Positions 36,752 to 45,910 are shown, numbered from the stretch's first letter. The stretch is DNA of 64,000 nucleotides from Vibrio hepatarius (GCF_011806575.1 NZ_JAATOO010000007.1:1-64000), one strand, 5' to 3'. Program-made: numbers and translations. The notes: a model not told the origin generated them from the sequence alone.

Positions 36752-38296
36752 TTAGCTCACTTTAGATAGGCTCACCACCTTTTTCTGGGAGTGCTTTGCT
36801 TCGATGTATTCAGCAACCTTAGCTTGAGCTTGCGCGTCTAAGTAGAGGCCAAGCTTGGTACGGCGCCACAATAAGTCTTCGGCGTTTTTGACGTACTCGT
36901 GTCCAATCAAGTAATCCAGCTCGCGTTGGTAAATACCGTCTGCAAACTTTTCGCCCATGTCTTGTTCACCAGCGATATTCGCCAATAATTTATGAGTGTA
37001 AGTACCAAACTGACGCACATAACGCATCGCAAGCTTATCCGTTAACCACGGATGTTGCTGAGTGAGCGATGTTGCCAACTGGTCACGGCTACAACTGAAG
37101 TTACCACCCGGCAGCACTTGGTCTTTTGTCCAAGGTTTCCCCATAGCCGCAAAGAATGGTTCAAGTTTCTTCATCGCCGCTTCACCTAGCTTGCGGTAGG
37201 TCGTGAGTTTGCCACCAAAGATCGATAGTAGCGGTGCTTGATCCAACTCTTGTTCGAGCTCGAGCGTGTAATCACGCGTGATCGCTTGTGGTGAGTCTGA
37301 TTCATCATCACACAATGGACGCACGCCACTGTAAGTCCACACAACGTCATCCGCAGAAATTTGTTTCACAAAGTGTTGATTGACGATATCAACCAAGTAT
37401 TCGATTTCATCTTCTTCGATCGCCACTTTACGCGGATCGCCTTTGTATTCAACGTCTGTGGTACCGATGATCGAAAAGTCATCCATATACGGGATCACAA
37501 ACACAATGCGATTGTCTTTGTTCTGCAGGATGTACGCTTGTTCTTCGTCGTGTACTTTAGGCACCACGATGTGAGAGCCTTTGATCAAACGAATGTTGCG
37601 TGGCGATGGCGTGCTCAGACTATCATCAAAGAACTGTTTTACCCAAGGACCAGCAGCATTGACCAGCGCTTTCGCTTTACGTTCGAATTGTTCACCCGTT
37701 AGCTGGTTGCTGATGGTGACTTTCCAAATGCCTTGCTCACGCACTGCTGATTCAACTTTGCAGTAGTTCGCGACTTCCGCGCCGTTTTCTTGCGCAGCCA
37801 TGATGTTCAATACCACTAAACGAGCATCATCCACCCAGCAATCCGAGTACTCGAAGCCGACTTTCATCTCTTCTTTAAGCAGACCAGATTTTGCCAGATT
37901 AACCATATGGCTTGATGGTAAAGTAGTACGTTTACCTAAGTTATCGTAGAGGAACAGACCGCAACGAATCATCCAAGCTGGGCGAAGGTAAGGGCGGTGT
38001 GGCAGACGAAAACGCATCGGCTGTGCCACGTGTGGTGCTTTCTTGAGGATCACTTCGCGCTCAGCAAGAGCTTCCGAAACCAAACGAAACTCGTAATGTT
38101 CAAGATAACGCAAGCCGCCATGGATCAGTTTCGAGCTGGCTGATGAAGTCGCGGAAGCAAAGTCATTAGCTTCGAAAAGAGCAACAGACAAACCACGTCC
38201 TGCTGCATCAGCAGCAATACCTGCACCATTGATCCCACCACCGATGACCAGTACATCCAGTACTTTTGAGTCGTTGTTTTGTTTGTTTGTATCCAT
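36752..38296 (-). CDS. glpD: Aerobic glycerol-3-phosphate dehydrogenase GlpD
   Basis: A 514-residue FAD-dependent dehydrogenase that oxidises glycerol-3-phosphate to dihydroxyacetone phosphate and feeds electrons to quinone at the inner membrane. The FAD-binding LDVLVIGGGINGAGIAADAAGRGLSVALFE is near the start, and KLIHGGLRYLEHYEFRLVSEALAERE follows. The start at 38296 (MDTNKQ) is chosen over the ATG at 38332, because a GlpR-like operator at 38316-38333 would fall inside a longer reading. It is part of the glp cluster. Confidence 0.96.
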   Translation of the reverse strand: MDTNKQNNDSKVLDVLVIGGGINGAGIAADAAGRGLSVALFEANDFASATSSASSKLIHGGLRYLEHYEFRLVSEALAEREVILKKAPHVAQPMRFRLPHRPYLRPAWMIRCGLFLYDNLGKRTTLPSSHMVNLAKSGLLKEEMKVGFEYSDCWVDDARLVVLNIMAAQENGAEVANYCKVESAVREQGIWKVTISNQLTGEQFERKAKALVNAAGPWVKQFFDDSLSTPSPRNIRLIKGSHIVVPKVHDEEQAYILQNKDNRIVFVIPYMDDFSIIGTTDVEYKGDPRKVAIEEDEIEYLVDIVNQHFVKQISADDVVWTYSGVRPLCDDESDSPQAITRDYTLELEQELDQAPLLSIFGGKLTTYRKLGEAAMKKLEPFFAAMGKPWTKDQVLPGGNFSCSRDQLATSLTQQHPWLTDKLAMRYVRQFGTYTHKLLANIAGEQDMGEKFADGIYQRELDYLIGHEYVKNAEDLLWRRTKLGLYLDAQAQAKVAEYIEAKHSQKKVVSLSKVS

Positions 38297-38315
38297 AGTC
38301 ACTGACCTAGCTATT

Positions 38316-38333
38316 TTTGAGCGAACGAACATT
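38316..38333 (+). promoter_or_regulatory. GlpR-like operator at glpD
   Basis: TTTGAGCGAACGAACATT; its complement AATGTTCGTTCGCTCAAA fits AATGnnCGTTCGnnCA, shared with the site before glpF at 41946-41963. A second, weaker match to the E. coli GlpR consensus lies at 38382-38401 (about 16 of 20). Binding by GlpR, encoded next door, is inferred. Confidence 0.5.
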
Positions 38334-38416
38334 TAAGAACATAAAGGAACTGTAACTTAAGTTTCGTTTATGGTCATCTTTTATTTTCGATAATGAGCGT
38401 TTATGTGATTTATGCA

Positions 38417-38443
38417 TAAAAAAACCTCTCCATAGGGAGAGGT
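38417..38443 (-). terminator. glpR terminator
   Basis: Stem ACCTCTCC / GGAGAGGT with an AT-rich loop; on the minus strand it is followed by a run of T. It lies 33 bases after the glpR stop. Confidence 0.87.
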
Positions 38444-38475
38444 CAAGCATTTTATTCACTAAACGAACGCGCGTT

Positions 38476-39246
38476 TTAGATAGGAGAAGCGACTTCCACT
38501 GGTATTTGGTGTTCTTTTAAGATGTCTTGGATCTCAGTAGGTGGCGCTTGATCGGTGAACAGAGTATGGATTTGAGTGATATTCCCTAGTTTGACCATCG
38601 CGTTACGGCCAAATTTAGAATGGTCAACTGCGAGGAAGACGCTACGGCTGTTTTCGATAATCGCTTGTTTGACGCGCACTTCATGGTAATCAAAGTCGAG
38701 CAGTGAGCCGTCATAATCGATACCACTGATCCCGAGAATGCCGAAATCGAGTCGGAACTGTTGAATGAAGTCGAGCGTGGCTTCGCCGACAATGCCGCCG
38801 TCGCGATTGCGAACTTCACCACCAGCGAGAATCACCGATATCTCTGGGTTTGGTAATAGAATACTGGCAACGTTGAGGTTGTTGGTCACAACGCGTAGCT
38901 GCTTGTGATTTTCACTGAGCGATCTGGCGACGGCTTCTGGCGTGGTACCGATATCGATAAACAAGGTAGCACCGTCAGGGATATGTTTGACCAACTCTTC
39001 AGCTATTAAATCTTTCTCGTTAAAGTTCTGTGATTTACGAGTTGAGTACGAAGTGTTTTCGGAGCTTAACGGTACGGTTGCACCACCGTGGTAGCGGCGA
39101 ATTTGGTTTTTGTCGGCGAGTTCGTTTAGGTCACGGCGGATGGTCTGCGGGCTTACATCAAATCGTTCTACGAGTTCTTCGGTACTGACATAGCCTTGCT
39201 TTTTCACCAGTTCGATAATCTGCTGGTGTCTTGGAATTTGTTTCAC
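38476..39246 (-). CDS. glpR: Glycerol-3-phosphate regulon repressor GlpR
   Basis: A 256-residue DeoR-family repressor. The N-terminal HTH is RHQQIIELVKKQGYVSTEELVERFDVSPQTIRRDLNELADKNQIRRYHGGATV. A sugar-phosphate-binding domain follows (FIDIGTTPEAVARSL, NLNVASILLPNPEISVILAGGEVRN, FLAVDHSKFGRNAMVKLG). Glycerol-3-phosphate is the known inducer of the family. It sits between glpK and glpD with its own terminator, so the transcripts can separate. Confidence 0.93.
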   Translation of the reverse strand: MKQIPRHQQIIELVKKQGYVSTEELVERFDVSPQTIRRDLNELADKNQIRRYHGGATVPLSSENTSYSTRKSQNFNEKDLIAEELVKHIPDGATLFIDIGTTPEAVARSLSENHKQLRVVTNNLNVASILLPNPEISVILAGGEVRNRDGGIVGEATLDFIQQFRLDFGILGISGIDYDGSLLDFDYHEVRVKQAIIENSRSVFLAVDHSKFGRNAMVKLGNITQIHTLFTDQAPPTEIQDILKEHQIPVEVASPI

Positions 39247-39368
39247 ACATCACTCCCTAGTGTGTACGGAAGATTCAAATGGAATCTTCGAAAATGCTCA
39301 CTTGCGATATTGTGCGACAATTCATGGGCACAGAGAAGCGGCAATCCACGGGAATCACGGGTCAAACG

Positions 39369-39397
39369 CAAAAAAGAGCATTCAAGGAATGCTCTTT
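39369..39397 (-). terminator. glpFK terminator
   Basis: Stem AAAAGAGCATTC / GAATGCTCTTTT with a short AAG loop, and T tracts on both sides. It ends the glpF-glpK transcript. Confidence 0.87.
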
Positions 39398-39437
39398 TGC
39401 TCATAATTAACCGAATAGTGCGTCAGTCGTCTAGTTG

Positions 39438-40955
39438 TTAATCGTCTGAGTCACGCAGCTCGGCCCAAGTCTGTGCACATTTCACTGCGCGCTTCCAGCC
39501 TTTGTAGCGGCGAGCGCGTTTTTCTTCATCATGATGAGGAATGAAAGTACGGTCAATTTCAGCCTTGCCTTTCAGTTCATCAATACTGTGCCAGAAGTCG
39601 ACAGCCAGACCCGCAAGGTAAGCAGCACCCAGTGCGGTTACCTCAGTCACTTTTGGTCGTAATACTTCGGTATCAAGTACGTCAGATTGGAACTGCATCA
39701 GGAAATTGTTCGCTACCGCGCCGCCATCTACACGCAGGTTCGCCAGTTTGATCTCTGAATCCGCTTGCATCGCATCTAATACGTCACGAGTTTGGTAAGC
39801 AATGCCTTCCAGTGTCGCGCGGATAATGTGGTTTGAGCTCACGCCACGAGTTAAACCAACGATAGTACCGCGAGCATAGGCATCCCAGTAAGGTGCGCCA
39901 AGACCGGTGAAAGCTGGAACGACGTAGACGCCGTTTGATGAGTCCACTTTTGTTGCAAAGTACTCAGAGTCTTTTGCGTCCGCTAGCAGTTTCATTTCAT
40001 CACGTAGCCACTGGATTGACGCGCCACCCATAAATACCGCACCTTCCAGTGCGTACGCAGGCTCACCCGCCGGGCCACACGCTAGTGTGGTCAGTAGGCC
40101 GTTACGAGAGGTTACTTTTTCCTGACCTGTGTTCATCAGCAAGAAACAACCCGTGCCGTAGGTGTTTTTCGCTTGGCCCGCTTCGACACACATTTGACCG
40201 TAAAGCGCCGCTTGTTGGTCACCAGCAATCCCCGCGATTGGAATACGCGTGCCGCCTTTACCACCAATGTTGGTTTTGCCGTACACTTCCGATGAGCGTC
40301 TTACTTCAGGCATCATTGATGCAGGAATATCGAGCTCTTTCAGTAGTTTCTCATCCCAACATAGGTCGTTGATGTTAAACAGCATAGTACGCGATGCGTT
40401 GGTGTAGTCGGTTACGTGCACGCGGCCTTGGGTCATCTTCCAAACTAGCCAGGTATCCACGGTACCAAACAACAGTTTGCCTGCTTCTGCGTCTTCGCGT
40501 GCACCTTCAACGTTGTCGAGAATCCATTTTACTTTGGTACCAGAGAAGTACGGGTCGAGTACCAGACCCGTGTTCTCACGGACGTAATCTTCTAGCCCGC
40601 GCGCTTTTAAATCTTCACAGGTATCGGCGGTACGACGACACTGCCAAACGATAGCGTTGTAAACCGGTTTACCAGTTTCTTTGTTCCAAACAATCGTGGT
40701 TTCACGTTGGTTGGTGATACCAATCGCAGCAATCTCATCACTGCTGATGCCTGATTTACCCAGTACTTCAACCAGTGTAGAGCTTTGCGTTGCCCAAATT
40801 TCCATTGGGTCGTGTTCAACCCAGCCAGCTTCAGGGTAGATTTGGGTAAATTCACGTTGTGACACGGCGACGATGTTCGCATCATGATCTAAAACGACAG
40901 CGCGTGAGCTTGTAGTACCTTGGTCAAGAGCAACAATGTATTTAGGGTCGGTCAT
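39438..40955 (-). CDS. glpK: Glycerol kinase
   Basis: A 505-residue FGGY kinase that phosphorylates glycerol to sn-glycerol-3-phosphate. The start [23 protein letters not shown] holds the ATP-binding phosphate motif, and the FGGY signature region is [14 protein letters not shown] ... [12 protein letters not shown]. Length equals the E. coli protein closely (502). It is 40 bases downstream of glpF on the same strand and forms an uptake-phosphorylation pair with it. Confidence 0.98.
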   Translation of the reverse strand: MTDPKYIVALDQGTTSSRAVVLDHDANIVAVSQREFTQIYPEAGWVEHDPMEIWATQSSTLVEVLGKSGISSDEIAAIGITNQRETTIVWNKETGKPVYNAIVWQCRRTADTCEDLKARGLEDYVRENTGLVLDPYFSGTKVKWILDNVEGAREDAEAGKLLFGTVDTWLVWKMTQGRVHVTDYTNASRTMLFNINDLCWDEKLLKELDIPASMMPEVRRSSEVYGKTNIGGKGGTRIPIAGIAGDQQAALYGQMCVEAGQAKNTYGTGCFLLMNTGQEKVTSRNGLLTTLACGPAGEPAYALEGAVFMGGASIQWLRDEMKLLADAKDSEYFATKVDSSNGVYVVPAFTGLGAPYWDAYARGTIVGLTRGVSSNHIIRATLEGIAYQTRDVLDAMQADSEIKLANLRVDGGAVANNFLMQFQSDVLDTEVLRPKVTEVTALGAAYLAGLAVDFWHSIDELKGKAEIDRTFIPHHDEEKRARRYKGWKRAVKCAQTWAELRDSDD

Positions 40956-40995
40956 GGTCAGATCCTTTTAATCTCGTTCTTTATATTTTAGTTAA

Positions 40996-41847
40996 TTAAG
41001 CGCGAACTTCTTTTGTGTCTTCCGCGTCGTCACATTGGTTTGGAATCGTGCAGCCTTGACCTGTGGTTGGTAGGTGAGCCGCAATCGCTTTAGGGTATAA
41101 CCAGCCGCCAAAGCATGCACCAGCAATCGGTGCCAAAATTGGTACGATAAAGTAAGGAATATCTTTCGCGCCAGTCAGAGCGTAATCCCAACCCGCAAAG
41201 TAAGCGAACAACTTAGGACCAAAGTCACGAGCAGGGTTCATAGCAAAACCAGTCAGTGGACCTAAAGAGCCACCGATTACTGCGATAAGAATACCGATCA
41301 GCAGTGGGTTCATCGCGCCGCGTGATGCACCGTTGTGCTCATCGCCTAGCGCTAGAATCGCAAACATTAGTACCGCGGTAATCACAAACTCCACCGCAAA
41401 CGCACCGAAGAATGACAGCGCTGCATTCGGGTAAGTTGAGAAGATCCCCGCAGTTGCTAACGCTTCAGGGCTTGAGCGGAGCATATCATGTGCGACTTCG
41501 TATTCCGTAAATAGGTTTGCATACAAGCTGTAGACCAATGCAGCAGAGCAGAAAGCACCTAAAAGTTGAGAAAGAATGTAAGGAATAACTTTCGCTTTAT
41601 CAAAGCCATGGAATGCTGCAAGCGCGATAGTAACCGCTGGGTTGATATGAGCACCGGACACACCTGCGGTGCAGTAGATCGCGATGGTGACACCAAAGCC
41701 CCATACAATACTGATTTCCCATTGCCCGAACTGAGCTCCAGTCAGTACCAGTGCAGCGACACAGCCAACGCCAAAAAATATCAGTAATCCTGTACCGATG
41801 AACTCGGCCAGGCACTCTCCGAAAAGAGAGGGTTGTTTATTGTTCAT
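40996..41847 (-). CDS. glpF: Glycerol uptake facilitator GlpF
   Basis: A 283-residue aquaglyceroporin with six transmembrane segments. Both NPA pore motifs are present: SGAHINPAVTIALAAF and GFAMNPARDFGPKLF. The start is set at the ATG at 41847 (MNNKQPSLF), because AAGGACT is at good distance. A 22-residue longer reading is not supported. It is the first gene of glpFK. Confidence 0.95.
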   Translation of the reverse strand: MNNKQPSLFGECLAEFIGTGLLIFFGVGCVAALVLTGAQFGQWEISIVWGFGVTIAIYCTAGVSGAHINPAVTIALAAFHGFDKAKVIPYILSQLLGAFCSAALVYSLYANLFTEYEVAHDMLRSSPEALATAGIFSTYPNAALSFFGAFAVEFVITAVLMFAILALGDEHNGASRGAMNPLLIGILIAVIGGSLGPLTGFAMNPARDFGPKLFAYFAGWDYALTGAKDIPYFIVPILAPIAGACFGGWLYPKAIAAHLPTTGQGCTIPNQCDDAEDTKEVRA

Positions 41848-42293
41848 AGTGAGAGTCCTTTTTGTTCCATTTGTGTGCGTTATTAGTAATGGCACATCGC
41901 ACATTCTGCACATTCAAATTAATTCGAAAACAAACAAACGCAAAAAATGAGCGTTCGAGCATTGTTTTGATAACGAAAAGTGGCTTTTTTGTTAATGCAG
42001 TCATCGTTTTTGATCATTTTTCACATGATGAGGAGAGTTGCCTTAGGTCGTACGGTGGCAAGTGTTTTGTTCAAAGAGAGGTTAGGAGGTGTAAATATAA
42101 CCCTATGTATATATTACATTTTTATAACCTTAAGATATGAAGTCTGTTGCTTGGTTGTGATGTTGGTTACAGGAATGCTGTACGGGCGGAGATTGGTTGA
42201 CCAATGTGTCTATTAACTGGTCATACCGAATGGAAGTTTATTGAGCAAATATGAAGGTTATGAGTGATAACGCTCATTAAATGAACGTTGTCA
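41848..42293. promoter_or_regulatory. glpF upstream region with GlpR-like operators
   Basis: An AT-rich 446-base region without a gene. It has AATGAGCGTTCGAGCATT at 41946-41963, which fits AATGnnCGTTCGnnCA like the glpD site. It also has TATGAGTGATAACGCTCATT at 42259-42278, an imperfect palindrome that matches the E. coli GlpR consensus at about 15 of 20 positions. Nothing else was recognised in it. Confidence 0.5.
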
Positions 42294-42815
42294 CTAGTTG
42301 ATAAGTTGCTGAAATTTATCTTTAAGTTCAGCCAGAGCTTGCTCAACGCAAGGGGTTGGCTTGCTAAGGTGGGTAATCAACGTCATGAAATAGCAATCGA
42401 TGATCAATGGCGTTTTGGTTTTTAACTCGGGCGTGAGGCAAACGGAATCAAACAATTCTTGGTTGAAGCTTTGATAGTAATCGAGATCCCAGATCACTTC
42501 TTTTAGTAGCGCCTTGCTCAGTGCCACATTGGCGAAGTAGAAGCGGTAGTACTCTTCTACTAATGTCATCCCTAGTTCAATATCGCTTACTGCACCGATT
42601 GAAGAGAGTACTTTGGCGCTCAATTCTGACAGTTGCGCCAACATGCCTTCACGTAGCATTTCTAATTTTGTCGGAAAATGGCTGAACACGGTGCCATCGG
42701 CGACTTCTGCATGGCGAGCGATCTGACGAGTAGTAGTTTCGTCATAGCCTTGCTCTGCGAATAAATGCCAAGCAGAGGATAGAATTCGCGCTCGGGTGAT
42801 TTGTCGTTTGCTCAT
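42294..42815 (-). CDS. TetR-family repressor
   Basis: A 173-residue TetR-type regulator. The HTH is ITRARILSSAWHLFAEQGYDETTTRQIARHAEVADGTVFSHFPTKLEML. The C-terminal ligand and dimer domain is not recognised. The start is set at ATG 42815 (MSKRQITRAR), which has AGGA about nine bases ahead; the reading from 42887 would cover its own promoter palindromes. It is divergent from the small membrane protein and DUF2867 gene pair, with two palindromes between them, and probably represses that pair and itself. Confidence 0.88.
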   Translation of the reverse strand: MSKRQITRARILSSAWHLFAEQGYDETTTRQIARHAEVADGTVFSHFPTKLEMLREGMLAQLSELSAKVLSSIGAVSDIELGMTLVEEYYRFYFANVALSKALLKEVIWDLDYYQSFNQELFDSVCLTPELKTKTPLIIDCYFMTLITHLSKPTPCVEQALAELKDKFQQLIN

Positions 42816-42865
42816 CGTTAATCCTGTCAATGATTCGTCGATGATCATACCTATCGATCGTTTAT

Positions 42866-42911
42866 TTGACAAATTGAGCATGCTCAATTATAAAAAAAAT
42901 GAGCGCGCTCA
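42866..42911 (+). promoter_or_regulatory. Promoter with two TetR-type palindromic operators
   Basis: TTGACA at 42866 and TATAAA at 42889 are separated by exactly 17 bases. The perfect palindrome AATTGAGCATGCTCAATT (42872-42889) fills this spacer. A second palindrome TGAGCGCGCTCA (42900-42911) is centred 25 bp downstream, around the expected start of transcription. The geometry suggests a repressor that blocks RNA polymerase at both sites. Binding by the divergent TetR protein is inferred. Confidence 0.7.
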
Positions 42912-42935
42912 ATTTCTATAATAAAGGTGATGGAG

Positions 42936-43154
42936 ATGAAATATATTGAGAGATTGGCTCAACTGCTGATTTTTTTACCGACGATTTTTTGTTTTTCGTA
43001 TCTGCTCAGGCCGATACTGAAGGTTATTCTCATTCCTGGTGGGCTGGTTTTATTAGCGTTGATAGGGGGGAAAGAAGTTCGTACGGAAATGGTTCATATG
43101 ATTAAGGAGCAGCTATGGTTCAACCCGACAAACTCCCGCAACAGAGTCAGTTAA
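42936..43154 (+). CDS. Small membrane protein upstream of DUF2867 gene
   Basis: A 72-residue protein with two hydrophobic stretches (LLIFLPTIFCFSYLL and ILKVILIPGGLVLLALIGG) and a hydrophilic C-terminus. No family was recognised. AAGGTG lies six bases before the ATG at 42936; the GTG at 42927 is also possible. It follows a strong promoter with palindromic operators. Its end overlaps the start of the next gene by 40 bases, in a different frame, which suggests coupling. It probably belongs to the TetR regulon next door. Confidence 0.7.
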   Translation: MKYIERLAQLLIFLPTIFCFSYLLRPILKVILIPGGLVLLALIGGKEVRTEMVHMIKEQLWFNPTNSRNRVS

Positions 43155-43615
43155 CCCCAATTGCGAAACAAAGCGATTTTCATGATGCGTTTACGTTTTT
43201 AGTCGCGAAGCAAGGGCAAACTCCGGCACAGGTTTATCACGCCATTTTTGGTCAGTTGCCAATGTTTGTGCAACAGTTGATGTCGGTGCGAAACAAGCTC
43301 GTTAAACCGTTGGGTTTTCAGGTGCAAGATATCCAAGTCGTCCCGTCAGCAGAGGCGTTACAAGTCGGCAAGGGAGAAGGGCTGCATCGGGTCGAATACT
43401 TGGATGAGCAGGAAATTGTCTGCAGCACGAGCGAGAAGCATATGCGGGTTTGGTTATCTGTGTACAAACGCACGGCTTGCCAATTTACGATAAGTACGAT
43501 GGTACAAACACATTCGAGCATCGGCAAAGGTTATCTAATGGCGATTATCCCATTCCATAAGTTGGTGGCGGTCGCGAGTATCCGATCAATGCTGAAGCGG
43601 CTCGAAACGCAATAA
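43115..43615 (+). CDS. DUF2867-family protein
   Basis: A 166-residue protein of the DUF2867 type, judged by overall length and the segments DAFTFLVAKQGQTPAQVYHAIF, GEGLHRVEYLDEQEIVCSTSEKHMRVWLSVYKR and YLMAIIPFHKLVAVASIRSMLKRL. Function unknown. AAGGAG is five bases before the ATG. It overlaps the small membrane gene by 40 bases and is probably co-transcribed from the TetR-controlled promoter. Confidence 0.72.
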   Translation: MVQPDKLPQQSQLTPIAKQSDFHDAFTFLVAKQGQTPAQVYHAIFGQLPMFVQQLMSVRNKLVKPLGFQVQDIQVVPSAEALQVGKGEGLHRVEYLDEQEIVCSTSEKHMRVWLSVYKRTACQFTISTMVQTHSSIGKGYLMAIIPFHKLVAVASIRSMLKRLETQ

Positions 43616-43645
43616 AAAAGCCGAGCGTTATGCTCGGCTTCTTTC
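43616..43645. terminator. Bidirectional terminator between the DUF2867 gene and dapD
   Basis: Stem AAGCCGAGC / GCTCGGCTT with a GTTAT loop, A run on one side and T-rich on the other. It serves both convergent genes. Confidence 0.88.
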
Positions 43646-43676
43646 TATTCTCGATGATTCAAACTGAATCGATCAT

Positions 43677-44708
43677 TTAGTTGTTGCTGTGTAGCATGCT
43701 GTTGAGTTCAACGGCTGTTTTGTTCGCTAGGCACTCGATTTGACCCGTTACTGAGTTGCGACGGAATAGTAGGTCAGAAACACCAGCAAGGTCACGAGCT
43801 TTAACGATTTCAACTTCGTTACCATCAGAATCCAGCATACGTACTTTAGAGCCCGCAGTAACGTATAGACCAGACTCAACCGTACAACGGTCACCTAGCG
43901 GGAAACCAAGACCTGCGTTAGCACCCAGTAGTGAGTTTTCACCGATAGAAACTACTACTTTACCGCCACCAGAGAGTGTACCCATGATAGACGCGCCGCC
44001 ACCGATGTCAGAGCCGTTGCCGACCATAACGCCAGCAGAGATACGGCCTTCAACCATGCTCACGCCTGTCGTACCTGCGTTGAAGTTGATGAAGCCTTCG
44101 TGCATCACAGTCGTGCCTTCGCCAACATGCGCGCCTAGACGTACGCGAGAAGTATCAGCGATACGAACGCCAGCTGGAACAACGTAGTCGACCATTTTCG
44201 GAAATTTGTCGACACAGTCTACAGACAAGGTACGGCCTGCAAGGCGAGCTTCGATTTGACGATCCGCTAGCTCTGGTAGGTCGATAGGGCCTTCGTTTGT
44301 CCACGCAATGTTGTGCAGCAGACCGAAGATGCCGTCTAGTACTGTGCCGTGTGGCTGAACTAAACGGTTAGAAATCAATTGTAGTTTTAGGAAGCCTTCA
44401 GCAACCGATTGAGGCTGCTCGTCAGTCGCTAGGATAACCAATACAAGAGGCTGTGCTGATTGTGCTGCTTTTTGAGCAAATGCTGCGTTTGCCACATCGC
44501 CGTTTGCTTCAAATGCCGCCGCTAGCTCAGCGCTTTGTGCCGCAGAGATCTCGATAGCTTGGTTGCCTTGCTCGTAACCAGCGATTTTTGCTACTGCTTC
44601 TACAACAGCATCTGTAGGGTTAAGAACTGGGTTTGGGAAAAACGCTTCGATAATTTTTCCATCACGGTTTTTAGTTGCCGTACCAAAGGCTAGTGAAAAG
44701 TAAGCCAT
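43677..44708 (-). CDS. dapD: Tetrahydrodipicolinate N-succinyltransferase DapD
   Basis: A 343-residue acyltransferase of the lysine/diaminopimelate pathway that succinylates tetrahydrodipicolinate with succinyl-CoA. The N-terminus is MAYFSLAFGTATKNRDGKIIEAFFPNP. The left-handed beta-helix region (GTTGVSMVEGRISAGVMVGNGSDIGGGASIMGTLSGGG) holds hexapeptide repeats. This is the long form found in Vibrio and Pseudomonas, longer than the 274-residue E. coli enzyme. It stands alone, with a short leader. Confidence 0.94.
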   Translation of the reverse strand: MAYFSLAFGTATKNRDGKIIEAFFPNPVLNPTDAVVEAVAKIAGYEQGNQAIEISAAQSAELAAAFEANGDVANAAFAQKAAQSAQPLVLVILATDEQPQSVAEGFLKLQLISNRLVQPHGTVLDGIFGLLHNIAWTNEGPIDLPELADRQIEARLAGRTLSVDCVDKFPKMVDYVVPAGVRIADTSRVRLGAHVGEGTTVMHEGFINFNAGTTGVSMVEGRISAGVMVGNGSDIGGGASIMGTLSGGGKVVVSIGENSLLGANAGLGFPLGDRCTVESGLYVTAGSKVRMLDSDGNEVEIVKARDLAGVSDLLFRRNSVTGQIECLANKTAVELNSMLHSNN

Positions 44709-45100
44709 GTTGAGTCTCCATGTAGTTTTATCTGTAAAGAGAGCTATTGAGCTTCTCGTCTGTCTTTCATCATAAAGAGTGCTTTTTCGACTTTAAAGAG
44801 CCGAACAAGATAAAGTCCGTAAGACGATACGTATTGTCTCTTTGGCGATATTGTGTCTTTTGGGATATATCATCCCGTTTTCAATCGATACCTTGTTTGT
44901 AGGGCTGAGATAAAGTCAGTGATGGCTTTATCCATGTCATCAGCAGTTCTAATCGAGGATAGAGGTGAATAAAAAAGCCCGAAGCAGTGCTTCGGGCTTT
45001 TATAGGACTTTACTTAGAACTGATTGGCGCTGTGCTTTTATTTAATTAGCTTTATATTGTCCAACCATCACACCCGATGAGCGAGGGTGTGTAAGCAGAA
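44709..45100. other. dapD leader and prx terminator region
   Basis: 392 bases without a gene. It holds the dapD upstream region (no clear operator seen), a hairpin AAAGCCCGAAGC / GCTTCGGGCTTT at 44974-45000 with T on both strands, which ends the peroxiredoxin transcript, and a weaker hairpin CACACCC / GGGTGTG at 45069-45091 without T run. Nothing else was recognised. Confidence 0.75.
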
Positions 45101-45712
45101 TTACTTCTTGCCTAGGTCTGATGCGTGCTCAGATAGGAACGCTGCAACACCTTTTGGAGATGCGTCCATACCTGCTTTACCTTCTTCCCATTGTGCTGGG
45201 CAAACTTCACCGTGCTTCTGGTGGAAGTTTAGTGCGTCAACCATGCGTAGCATTTCGTCGATGTTACGACCTAGAGGTAGATCGTTCACTACTTGGTGAC
45301 GAACTAGACCGTCTTCGTCGATTAGGAAAGAACCACGGAAAGCAACACCTGCTTCTGGGTGCTCAACGTCGTATGCTTTACAGATTTCGTGCTTAACGTC
45401 AGCAACTAGTGGGTACTTAACTTGACCGATGCCGCCATCTTCGATAGCAGTGTTACGCCATGCGTTGTGAGAGAACTGAGAATCGATAGAAACACCGATT
45501 ACTTCAACACCTTTAGCTTGGAAATCAGCTAGACGGTTGTCGAATGCGATTAGCTCAGATGGGCAAACGAAAGTGAAGTCTAGTGGGTAGAAGAAAACAA
45601 CTGCTTTCTTACCTTTAGTGAACTCTGCAAAGTTGAAGTTATCAACGATTTCGCCGTTACCTAGAACAGCTGCAGCAGTAAAATCTGGGGCTTGACGACC
45701 TACTAGTACCAT
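45101..45712 (-). CDS. 2-Cys peroxiredoxin (AhpC/TSA family)
   Basis: A 203-residue thiol peroxidase that reduces hydrogen peroxide and organic peroxides. The peroxidatic cysteine is in DFTFVCPSELIAF and the resolving one in HGEVCPAQWEEGK. The start is set at ATG 45712 (MVLVGRQAPDF), with AGGAGC just upstream; a reading extended by 65 residues has a non-homologous hydrophobic tail and is rejected. It is divergent from oxyR, so control by OxyR is likely. Confidence 0.94.
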   Translation of the reverse strand: MVLVGRQAPDFTAAAVLGNGEIVDNFNFAEFTKGKKAVVFFYPLDFTFVCPSELIAFDNRLADFQAKGVEVIGVSIDSQFSHNAWRNTAIEDGGIGQVKYPLVADVKHEICKAYDVEHPEAGVAFRGSFLIDEDGLVRHQVVNDLPLGRNIDEMLRMVDALNFHQKHGEVCPAQWEEGKAGMDASPKGVAAFLSEHASDLGKK

Positions 45713-45910
45713 TTTTTTGCTCCTAAAAAGTATGGTTAGTTCCAAACCAAATTGATTGTCATTGGTTTGGTCCGTGTTTGTACGAGACAAACTATAGTAC
45801 AGATTGTAGTATGGAAAAAAGCGAATTAAATAGATTAAGTTAATCGAAAAAAGCGATAAACGTAAAACTTTTAACTTGGTCAACATCTGTTGTGACTTAG
45901 AAAGCAAACT

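Noticed and set aside
42917..42922. TATAAT as the -10 of the promoter before the small membrane protein
   Set aside because: Transcription would start within the ribosome site, and no -35 is at the right distance; TTGACA-17-TATAAA upstream fits.
45713..45907. A 65-residue N-terminal extension of the peroxiredoxin
   Set aside because: It has no similarity to the family, and a strong ribosome site lies before the later ATG.
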